A stretch of 64,000 bases of DNA from Diphasiastrum complanatum (Eukaryota; Streptophyta; Lycopodiopsida; Lycopodiales; Lycopodiaceae): contig CM055105.1 of the NCBI GenBank assembly GCA_029204225.1, forward strand, positions 48,807,688 to 48,871,687, given 5' to 3'. Shown here one piece after another: positions 32,251 to 41,873 of the stretch; position 1 is the first letter of the stretch; the number at the start of each line of letters is the position of its first letter. A program made the translations under genes and the position numbers. The notes beneath the pieces are model-generated. The model had not been told where the DNA came from, searched no databases, and saw nothing but the letters and a program-made list of their open reading frames with translations.

Positions 32251-33741
32251 CTATGTAATAAAGCCACCACGTGGTATTAAATTTAAAGCTTTGCATAAAG
32301 CTTCAAATCTGACTCTAGGCAACGCCTTAGTGAAGAGGTCCGCAATATTATCCTCTGTAGGACAATACTCAAGTAAAATGTCGCCATCATGAAGACTCTC
32401 CCGAACAAAGTAATAATGGATCTCGATGTGCTTCGTCCTCGCATGAAAAACAGGATTCCGTGCAATGGCAATAGCACTTTGACTATCACTCAAGATAAGA
32501 GTGGCTGAGGGCTCGCCGAACTTCATGTCAACAAGTAGTCTTCTTAGCCATAAACACTCCGTTGTGGCTGAAAATATCGCTCTATATTCTGCCTCACTAG
32601 AAGAAGTAGCAACAGTGGGCTGCTTTTTACTTGACCAAGAAGTTGCAGAATTTCCATAGAAAAAGCAATGTCCACTTGTAGAGCGTCTAGTGTCTTGATC
32701 TCCACCCCAATCTGAGTCACTAAAACCAACCAAACATGCATCATCACAAACAGGAAAAACCAGTCCATGACTTCTTGTTCCTTGAAGATATCGAAAGATC
32801 CTCTTCAACGCTTTCCAATTTGATGTCATCGGGGCATGCATGAATTGACTCATGAGTGAGACACTATAAGAAATGTCCGGTCTTGAATTACATAGGTAAA
32901 TGAGACAGCCAATAGCTTGACAATATAAAGTAGTATCAAATGGTTCACCATCACCTTGACTACTTAATTTCAGGCCTGTCTCCATAGGTGTAGCAACCGG
33001 CTTGCAATCTTCCAGCTTGAACCGCTTCAAAGTCTGCCCAATGTAGCGTTCTTGAGAGATGAAAATTCCAGCCCCTTCTTGTACAAATTCAAGACCAAGA
33101 TAAAAGTGCAATAGGCCTAAATCTGAGGTTTCAAAAACCATACCAAGATCAAGTATTATGGCATCAATCTGCTGCTCATTACTTCCCGTAATAATAATAT
33201 CATCAACATAAAGCAAAATAATGATGATATAATCTGAAGTATGCTTGACATAAAGAGTAGATTCGCTAGGACTATTAGTAAACCCACGATCACAAGAATA
33301 GGCATGTATCTTTTGATACCACATCCTCGGAGCTTGCTTCAGTCCATAAAGTGCCTTCTTGAGAGGACAAACTTTATCTTCTTGGCCTTCAACCAAAAAA
33401 CCAGCAGGTTGTTGAAGGTACACTTCCTCATTGAGATCACCATTGGGGAATGTTGTCTTTATGTCAAGTTGCCGCAAACGCCAACCAAAATGGGCAGCCA
33501 AAGAGGTTACTACCCTCACGGTAGTCATTCGAGCAGTAGGAGAAAAAGTCTCCTCATGATCAATCCCCTTTTGCTGAGCATAGCCATTGGCAACAAGCCT
33601 TGCCTTGTACCTTTCAATAATACCATCTGCCTTATACTTGATTTTGTATACCCATTTAGAACCAATTGCCTTCTTCCCATGAGAAAGATCAACAAGAACC
33701 CAAATCTGGTTCTTCATGAGCGAGTCATACTCATCATGCAT
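32251..33741 (-). pseudogene. Copia reverse transcriptase and RNase H
   Basis: An open frame of 496 codons. RT motifs are W-V-Y-K-I-K-Y-K-A-D-G, Y-K-A-R-L-V-A-N-G-Y-A-Q, Q-L-D-I-K-T-T-F, A-L-Y-G-L-K-Q-A-P-R-M-W-Y and L-L-Y-V-D-D-I-I-I-T. RNase H motifs are S-D-S-D-W-G-G-D, S-S-K-K-Q-P-T-V-A, S-S-S-E-A-E-Y and A-R-T-K-H-I-E-I-H-Y. A T7 run just upstream (near 33784-33790) shifts the frame relative to the preceding codons, so the gag-pol polyprotein is broken here although this part is open. Confidence 0.93.
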
Positions 33742-34911
33742 CGCATCCTCCCAACATTTTACTCCCTTGGCCTGCTCATAAAAAAAGGTTCTTCCGCAAC
33801 ATCTTCATGAGATGTAAGAGCAAAATCTGAAAAATCAGCAAAGTCCACTGATTTTGTAGAGGCACGTGTCTTTCCATCATAAAATAAACTTACTTTATTG
33901 TCCCGCAAAGTCGACAACAGCCACCGTGGAACTGTTTTGGGCTATCCAACAGCCATGTCTCTTCTTGCAATTTGTTGTCCAAGATCTTCCGACACTGCAC
34001 TTGGCTGTCCAAGATCTTCCAAAACTTTGCTGTCCAACAGTCCCTGCAGGCTGATTTTGAGCAACAATGGGCGGTTCTTGATGAACATGAGGCTCTAAAC
34101 TTGATGAGGTGTTGGGTAGTTCGAAACTGGTTGATTGCTGCCCCTTATCTCCAGAAATAAAAGATGGTACCAAATCTGGAAAAACTTCAACATTCACACT
34201 ATGTGGGTTGTTGTCCCCCTTCAAGATATGAGTTGGGGCCACATCTAATGAATTCTTTTCATCAAAATGCACATCACAACTAACAATAATCTTGTTAGTG
34301 CTCAAATTGAACAGCCTATAGACTTTGCTTTCACTACTATAGCCAACAAAAATACATTTAACTCCTTTATCCTCAAGCTTTGGACGAGTTTATCCGGAAC
34401 AAAAGCATAAGTCGAAAGTGAGAGATTGAAGGCTTCTTCCCATACCAAACTTCATAAGGAGTTAATACTTTCAATGCTTTAGTAGGACAACGATTGCTTA
34501 TGTAAGTTGTCGTTATAACTGCTTCAGCCCAAAACTTGTGAGGCAGCCCCTTTGCTTTGAGCATGCAACGGGCCATCTCCATAAGTGTGTGATTCTTTCG
34601 CTCGGCAATGCCATTTTGTTGAGGCGTATAGGGAGTTGTCATTTGATGTAGAATTCCCTTCTCTCGAAGAAATGCACCAAACGTACTCTTGATGTATTCC
34701 CCTCCTCGATCGGTGCGTAGGGTCTTCAAAGAACGCCCAAACTGATTTCCACCATTGCTAGAAAATCTTTGAAATGTTGAAAAACTTCCGATTTAGCCTT
34801 CATAGGATAGATCCATGTAAAATGGGAAAAGTCATCAATAAAAGTCACAAAATAGATGCACTTTCCAATGGATTCGGTCCTCATTGGACCACAAACATCA
34901 CTATGAACCAA
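33742..34911 (-). pseudogene. Copia integrase, frameshifted
   Basis: Upper part (34911-34726): H-S-D-V-C-G-P-M and F-V-T-F-I-D-D-F-S-H-F-T-W-I-Y. Then after a shift near 34729: L-R-T-D-R-G-G-E-Y, T-P-Q-Q-N-G-I-A-E-R-K-N (catalytic Glu), K-F-W-A-E-A-V and Y-E-V-W-Y-G-K-K-P. The stretch 34305-33895 is the variable linker before RT. It contains the in-frame repeat G-R-S-W-T, coming from a CAAGATCTTCC-type DNA repeat near 33980-34020. Confidence 0.88.
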
Positions 34912-35007
34912 ATCAAATTTATCAAGAACCCTTATAGTTCCATCAATTGGAAAAGGTTTCCTTTGAAACTTTCCAAGTATGCACCCCTCGCATACATGCC
35001 CTTCCGG

Positions 35008-35870
35008 CTACTCGATAGTAGGAAAATCTTCTACCATATTAAATGTCTTCATCTTCTTCAAACTTGCAAAGTTGAGATGTCCAAACCTTGCGTGCCACAA
35101 TTCAGCCAACTCCAATGATTGTGATGTAGAAGCAACAAGACATATAGAGGGAATTCGTCGCTCGTAGGTATCCATAATGAATAAGCCAGCATGCATTGTT
35201 CCCGAATCAATAATCAAGAGAGATCTTTTAGGATCCTTGACAGGACACTTATCTTCTTTGAACTCAACAACTAGTCCTTGCTTCAACATAGTTGAAACCG
35301 AAAGAAGATTCTTCTTGATTCCCGGAACATAAAGCACATTCTTAATGTACTTTTCTTCACCATTAGGCAGAATGATGGCTACAATTCCAATTCCATGAAC
35401 AGAATAAGATGCATTATCCGCACATTGTACCTTGCTTCCATTATGCACTTTCACTAATTTAGTGAATGCTTCTTTGCGAGAAGTCATATGACGAGTAGCA
35501 CCACTATCAATCACCCATTCAATAGGCTGAAAATCAGCAACTTGCAAAACAGAACCTGAATTCCTCATAGACGTAGAAGTACTAGTGAAGCAATATTAGA
35601 CACAAAAGCATAGTCTTGGTTGAAGAGATCACCACTAGCTTCAAGCTCTTGCTCCAAAGTAGCAAGTGAAGCACTAGTATCAATTCCTTTACTCTCCTCT
35701 TTCGCAAGCTTCTTCTTACAATCCTTGATGAAGTGCTCGTACTTCTTGCAATAATGACACTTCCCTTTCTTCTTTTGAGTGTTGACATTTTGATCTCCAA
35801 TGGGTTTTTGCTCATCCTTGGAAGGAGGATTCCCCTTTCCTTTTGACTTGCCTTTGCCCTTGCCTTTCAT
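35008..35870 (-). pseudogene. Copia gag zinc knuckle, protease and GAG-pre-integrase
   Basis: From the right: Lys/Gly-rich tail and CCHC knuckle C-H-Y-C-K-K-Y-E-H-F-I-K-D-C, then (next frame, from 35568) the protease with V-I-D-S-G-A-T-R-H-M-T, and the pre-integrase motif L-W-H-A-R-F-G-H-L-N. Gag sequence upstream of the knuckle runs straight into the 5' LTR remnant, so most of gag is missing. Confidence 0.9.
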
Positions 35871-35910
35871 GAAGAAAGCTTGATCTTATTGAGTGTCACC
35901 CGCAAAATAA

Positions 35911-36274
35911 TCTCCACAAGAAACAAGAGAGAAGAGGCTAGGCGCCCTCCTCTAAGAGAGAGAGAGAGAAAACAGCAACACAAGCAATGGAGAGCAATGC
36001 TTAGCCAAAACTGAAAAATGTGACACAATAAGCAAATATGTACTCTACCTACTTACTGAATGTAGGGCACCCCCAAAAGTCAAGATAGGGCCCCTAAACC
36101 AAATTAGACCTCTAAGGACCCACAAGTCAGTACATGACCAAAATTGGGTCCAACTGAACTTAAGACAAACTTAAGATGGCCTAAATAACTAAATATTCAT
36201 GGTTACACAAATCTCGACCTTTTGGATCAAAGCAACCTATGGATTAACTTTAGCATAGTCATTTATTTCTAACA
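35911..36274 (-). repeat. 5' LTR of the GTGAA copia, inner end deleted
   Basis: Matches 31851-32212 with few differences. The inner 46 bp present in the 3' LTR are missing here, replaced directly by gag coding sequence. Confidence 0.9.
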
Positions 36275-36279
36275 GTGAA

Positions 36280-36719
36280 CCCCGGTTGTCCCCCAACTAC
36301 GATGCTCTCAAGACTAGTTGGCACCTTGCACAACTCATCTCATACTAGTTGCAACCTCTTCGAGCGTAACAAAGAAATAAGCAACCCGATGGGCACTAGC
36401 TTATTCAAATCCGACTGCTTCCACGTGCAAAACATGGCCAAAATTCCTCGTGACAAAAGGTCACAATGGCAAGAGTCCCATAAGTGCCTCCTCACAAGCA
36501 CAGAGTCCACAAGAGTTGTGCACCAATGCCAAACCTTGCAAAGAACTTGGGTCCCCAAGAGCACATCTTGGGTCTACTACAACTATTGTTGTACAACCAA
36601 TCATTTGTGTGCTTGTGCCCATCTTGTATAAGTCTCTTAGATCCTAGCCAGCTCTGCTTCAATGACCTATGCACACAAAGCAATGACTGCCATCCTACCA
36701 TCCATCCAATGTTTCATGG
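36280..36719. other. Unassigned, right flank of the GTGAA copia
   Basis: About 440 bp of mixed composition with no recognised domain. Short frames on both strands overlap each other and look random. Confidence 0.45.
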
Positions 36720-37395
36720 GCGCGTTTCGTACGTCGTTTCATACGCGTTTGAAACGCGTATGAAACGTCTGGTTCAGGTTCGAAACGGGAAATTTTTTTT
36801 AGGTTTTTTTTTTTTTTGAAAATGTGTTTTTGAGGGTTTTTGGGGTTTACAGATGTCATAGAAAGTCTAGTAACAAGTAGATACATCCAATTTCATGAGA
36901 ATGCTTTAGAGAATGCAATTTCAAGAGGAGAAGCTGTGTATGGTGACTATGGTCACTTTCCTCAATCAATTATTATACTGTCATGGATAGGTTATCAGGT
37001 TGCGAGAATCTGTTCATGCCATTGCCAGCACATACTACAAAGCTTATGGCGCGGTTTTTGGGGTTTACAGATGTCATAGACAGTCTAGTAACAAGTAGAT
37101 ACATCCAATTTCATGAGAATGCTCTAGAGAAATTAGAATGCAATTTCAAGAGGAGAAGTTGTGTATGGTGATTATGGTCACTTTCCTCGGTCAATTATTG
37201 AAAGTATTGATACTGTCATGGATAGGTTATTAGGTTGCGAGAATTTGTTCATGCCCATTGCCAGTACATACTACAAAGCTTATGAAGCGGTTTCAGAAAA
37301 AAAAAAATTGGTTTTTTTTTTTCGATCGTTTCGAACTCTGAAACGGCGTTTCGAAACGGGGTCGTTTCGTACGTCCCGTTTCGAACGCGTTTCGA
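36720..37395. repeat. Palindromic word island (CGTTTCG) with captured fragment
   Basis: Clusters of CGTTTCG, CGAAACG, ACGCGTTT and TACGCG-like words at both ends (36720-36790 and 37318-37395) with T and A runs just inside. The left edge reads AATGTTTCATGG then GCGTTTCG. The complement of the right edge reads CAGTGTTTTCTCGAAACG, so the termini are imperfect inverted repeats. Between them sit two copies of a fragment with codon-like structure (36837-37058 and 37059-37287). Confidence 0.68.
36837..37287 (+). pseudogene. Tandemly duplicated, unrecognised gene fragment
   Basis: Both copies encode G-F-T-D-V-I-(E/D)-S-L-V-T-S-R-Y-I-Q-F-H-E-N-A-L-E, followed by V-Y-G-D-Y-G-H-F-P and, best preserved in the second copy, S-I-I-E-S-I-D-T-V-M-D-R-L and C-E-N-L-F-M-P. 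The copies differ by substitutions, a 12-base deletion in the first and small insertions in the second, which break frames. The protein is soluble-looking and I do not recognise its family. It may be a host exon carried by the surrounding island. Confidence 0.5.
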
Positions 37396-40017
37396 GAAAA
37401 CACTGCATCCATCAACCATGTAATCCCCAGTTCAAGCAACTTGATCCTAGTGACAATACTAGCGTTTGTGCGTCTACAAAATAGGCAACACCATCGAGCT
37501 CACAATCAACTCATCTACATCCACAATTTCAAGTTTCAACCTCCTCCCGCATACCTCGCCCATCCTTGATCTGCACAGTTAAAATCCAACTAAGTATTGT
37601 GCAATGAGATTGTAGGATAATGCTCCCTACTCTACTACAACAAATGTTAGCGACTAAAATTGCTGAAAAATGGATGCTTGTAGCCTCCACAACCTACAAA
37701 TAAAAAGCCCTTCACTAGTTGCCCAAGATTAAGGTTTAGTTTGTACATTTGCACAAAGGCCAACATTCTAAGTTTCTATCACTTTTTTAATTGTAAAAGA
37801 GCAAACTCGGTCACGATGAAGGCCAACACTAAAGATTAAAGCCACTAAAATGAAGTCCCTAAATTCCTTGTAGATGCTTTTAGATTACAAAGAACCCAGC
37901 TAAAAACCATAGTTGGTGAGAAAAATGCACTACTAAAGATAGAAAGAATTGGCACACCCCATTATTCACAGCTTGAATGTAATTATCACATGAGAACTAC
38001 ATGTCCGCCAATATTGCCCATGTCAATGTTGTGTCTAGGATCCTGCCCAACAAAGCAAAGGAGGCGGCGATCTTCAACCTTAGAAAGTCCAACAAAAAGT
38101 ATCAAACCATCAATTTCAATATGCATAGCACATACCAAATCCTACGACATTCCTACTGACTTCATCAGTGCCCAAGAATAGGTTAGTAACATGCACAAAC
38201 ATACACATTAGCTGTCAAGCATTTGTACGAAGTTCAACATACAAGGTTTCTATTGCTTCTTCAAAGGTGGCTAGCACTAAAGAGCAAAGCCAAGCAAATG
38301 AAGAGCCTATTTCCTCCTAGAATGATAGGTGTCCAATTTTCTATGATTTTTGTAGCCAAGATTTCAATTAGGGCTTGAAAAATTGTTAAGTCATTTTCCA
38401 ACTCTTTTCTAATCTATGCATGCAAATAGGGTTATGCTATTATTTTTACCTAAGTTTTGAGCCCGACAAATTTCTTTTGCCCAATATAGTAGTTTTCTTT
38501 TTTGAAAGTTCTAGGGTTTGTAGGCTACACTTTCACGCTTTGTGCCCTTTTTTGTTTGTAATCATGTATGTTACACAAGGAGGAAGGTTGAGTTGTTGCA
38601 AGTTGAAAAATCTGGATAAATCATCTTAGACATAAAGGGATGCGCCTGTTCTGTGAGACAACCTATTTCCACACAGTCAAAACGTGAATAAACAGAGCCC
38701 ATGTCGCTACTACATGACCTTCGAGTCCATCTAATCAGTTTGATGCAGCAATTCAACCATTGCAGATCATGGATGTCCTGCAGATATAGGCACCTAGGGT
38801 AAATGGCCCTCCGCATGGCGGGAGCTACTAGCATAATAGCAAGGCGGTTCAGACCATCTGTTGTGCCATCCCTGCTCTGCTTTCAAGTGCAGTCCATCAA
38901 GGCCTACTCCAATGGCAGCAAGACCTACACATCTTACATATGCAACAGCCAGGCATAGTTGCACTCAAACATTTGAAACATTTCTTCCTAAATTTTATGG
39001 GGGTTTTTCGTGGTTAACCCAAAGGCATGCTAATCAAGGTCGTAGAGTCAAATACATCCAAAAACGGAATAAAAAAGGATGTGAAAGTTAAAATATCAAT
39101 CATATCAACTGTGATTAACAAAAGCCAACATCTTTGCTGAAAAAACCTTCCGTTGATCTCACTATGATCCATAATTCATGAGCGTTGTTACAAAAGACAA
39201 ATCACTGAAGAACCTAACAGATCTTAAGGACAACTCATTGCGACTATACTTCCGAGACCGACCAAAGTTATGCCACGAAATCAAATGCCAGGAGAGTCAA
39301 AAGATGAAATACAAGTCCAAACAAACAAAGCCTGTGTATTTTGCATGAATAAGCATGCAATCTATCTACACACGCCAAGGTTCACAAAGCACGCTATGTT
39401 GGATAATACAAAGGAATGGAAAAGAAGAAGAATATAATAAGAGGAATTGATGTGCACCATGGCGGTAAAGCTGATGATGAATGCAGCGACACTAAGCGGT
39501 AGATCGGTCCTTTGTTCGTTCTCGGCTGCCGCTCTCGCTCTTTCTCTCGTCGCTCTTTTTCTCGCTCTCGCTCTCTCTCCCTTTGCTTTCCTCGTATAAA
39601 TCTCTATTTTGCTTTGTGTGTGTGTTTGTGTGTGTGTGCGCTCTTTGAGCCTTTTTGTTGTTTTAGGGTTATTAAGTTGAGTTGGGGGAAATTGTGTAAC
39701 TATAATGTCAATACTCTAGTTTAATAAATTAGCCACCAAGAAATTAGCCACCACGGTTTTTTTTTTTCATATACATGTACTATTATTGGTGGTCGTTATA
39801 TACAACATATACAATTTGGTAATGTCATTTACGGAGCTAAGCTTCTTAGATGTCACTACACAGTCGTCGGGATTCAAGCCTGTACCTTTTCAGTGGCAGT
39901 CAACAACTTTACCCATACACCCCACTATGATGGACACCATGGGTTTTTAGCTTTGTTACAAAGTCCTAGGCTATCACCATAATTTGCTTAAAGCTTAAGG
40001 CAATTTCAGACTATCAA
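37396..40017. other. 2.6 kb without recognised genes
   Basis: AT-rich to 38500. At 38600-38960 both strands are richer in GC and the minus strand gives a frame with C-V-G-L-A-A-I-G-V-G-L-D-G-L-H-L-K, which I cannot assign. A pyrimidine-rich tract lies at 39508-39600, followed by TG repeats at 39617-39638. No known transposon ends were seen before 40018. Confidence 0.45.
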
Positions 40018-41430
40018 TGTTACGTCCATGTCCAATATGTGGGATTCGGAATAATTCCTGACATGGATAGTCGGTTACTCCAGTGTATAAGGTTATTAGT
40101 TATGCCTCGTCATTCCGGGCTTGGCCCGTAATATAATTCATAATCTTATGAGGACCCAGACCTATAATTGGACATAGGAGCACTTGCATTGACTGCTATA
40201 ATGCAAGAATAGGAGGTCAATAGCTTATTTAGGTTGCATGGGGATCCTAAGAGAAATATTCTCTCCTCATGGGAGAGAATATATACTATGGAAACTCGCA
40301 CATCTTCCTATGGATTTTCTGATCTATGAGTGAAGCCAGGATCTCCTCCTCTCTTGCATTCATTCACCATGGCATTGGGGTGAGTGGTTAGAGTATTGAC
40401 TAGCCATTTCCTGCTCCACATCTATCACTTTGGTTGCATGCAACAGGATCTAGTCGGATCTTCATGTGGCGATCCTTACAGTGGTATCAGAGCAAGGCTT
40501 TGCATCAATCAAAAGCTGGAGTCACTTTTTGTTTTTTCTCAACTTTTTGGTATTTACTCCTTGTTTTGTACTTCCAGGTGGTGGAATTGACCTCCAAGTA
40601 AGTGGTTTCTCTGAATTTGGTCTAATTTCAGTCTATTGATTATGATTATAGAATTTCTCCATAGGATTTGATAAAAATCAATGGATTTCTTATGGTTTTT
40701 TGTGATTGCTCACCTAGAATTCAAAAATTTTGCTTGTAATTTATCATAACTATTGATCTAGTATGTATTTTAGATTTTACTTGTTGTTTTACAATCATTA
40801 TTGACTGGATCTAATGATTGCATGTTGGTTGAAAAGTCAAAAGAGTGTTTAGATAGTGATTTTTAGCCAAAAATTGGGGTTTTTGGACTATAACTTGTAG
40901 TGCTTGCATGTAATTGATTTATGGAGATTTCGGTCTGATTGCACTTGATTGTAGATTTGATCCACAAAAACTGGTCAAAAAACATGGTCTTTTGACTAAT
41001 TTTAGAGATTTTTACAAAATTCTTGGCCGATATTTTGCATGCACATTTTCAAAGGTGTAATGATGTTTTTCTAATTGGACACCATTAAGGGTCTCAAAAA
41101 TAGTGTATTTTTGAGCTTGAATAACTCTCAAATGGTGTCTGAACCTGTTGGACCTTTTTGCAAGCTAAAAGATATGATGGATTGCCTCTGGTTTGAGCCA
41201 TCATGCATCCAATTTGGTTGTGTGAGGCTTAGGCACCATTATGTTGAAATTTTGCATGTTGAAGGACTCCAAAAATGCAATTTTTTCATTATTTCAGCCT
41301 ATGAATGCTTGTTGGACCTGATAGAAGCCTCTATGCCTCTCTAATGAACCTTAGAAGAGAGCGCGTAACTTCTGATTGGATGCTTATTAGGCTGGATAGA
41401 GATTTTTGTGAATATCACCTTGGAAAAGTG
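40018..41430 (+). mobile_element. LTR retrotransposon 5' fragment: LTR, primer site, leader
   Basis: The LTR at 40018-40480 has TGTTACG...CCTTACA ends and a TATA-like ATATATACTAT near 40270. A one-base spacer is followed by the primer-binding site at 40482-40493, then about 940 bp of non-coding leader. It stops abruptly near 41430, where minus-strand copia RNase H begins. No gag is reached, so copia versus gypsy cannot be decided. Confidence 0.8.
40482..40493 (+). other. Primer-binding site, initiator tRNA-Met type
   Basis: TGGTATCAGAGC one base after an LTR ending in CA. Confidence 0.92.
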
Positions 41431-41873
41431 TGCTCTCCTACCACCTCTTTAGTTGTTGTAGTGAGTGCTTTGTACTCGGCCTCACAAGAAGATAGAGATA
41501 TGGTATCTTGCTTCTTTGAATGCCAAGACACAAGATTGCCTCCAAGAAAGATAGTATATCCACTAATGGACTTTCGATCCATTTTATCACTTGCAAAATC
41601 GGAATCCGAATAGCCAACAATGGTTAGATCTTCATTATTGTACAATAAACCATAATCTTGAGTAGAAGATACATATCTTAGAACTCTCTTGGCCATCTTC
41701 CAATGTTGGATCTTAGGATCTTGCATAAATTGACTCAATTTGTGCACACAATAGCTCAAATCGGGTCTAGTGATAGTAAGCCAAATCAAGGAGCCTATAA
41801 GACTCCTATAAAGTGTGATGTCCTCAAAGGATCTTTCATCACCTTTAATAGGGTCTTTTACATGTTGCTCCAT
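41431..41873 (-). pseudogene. Copia RNase H, truncated
   Basis: Continues the 902-codon pol after the frameshift: M-E-Q-H-V-K-D-P, L-I-W-L-T-I-T-R-P-D-L-S-Y, D-S-D-F-A-S-D, S-W-H-S-K-K-Q-D-T-I-S-L-S and C-E-A-E-Y-K-A-L. The copia pattern ends at K-E-V-V. The following codons belong to the inverted leader of the neighbouring element, so about the last third of RNase H is absent. Confidence 0.88.

Larger units (their letters stand above)
31800..36279 (-). mobile_element. Ty1-copia element with 5-bp target duplication (GTGAA)
   Basis: The 3' LTR is 31805-32212 and the 5' LTR is 35911-36274, minus strand, with TGTTAGAAATA...CCTACA ends on the full LTR. GTGAA stands immediately outside both ends (31800-31804 and 36275-36279), a clean 5-bp target duplication. 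The 5' LTR lacks its last 46 or so bases and joins directly to gag codons, so the primer-binding site and gag N-terminus are deleted. The purine tract AAGGAGGG precedes the 3' LTR. The two LTRs differ at only a few visible positions, suggesting a fairly young insertion. Confidence 0.93.

Noticed and set aside
33241-33810. 189-codon plus-strand open frame
   Set aside because: Antisense shadow of copia reverse transcriptase at 32251-33741; no family features.
39508-39600. Pyrimidine-rich tract as a host gene leader
   Set aside because: CT-rich sequence followed by TG repeats looks like a promoter region, but no coding exon follows on either strand that I can recognise.
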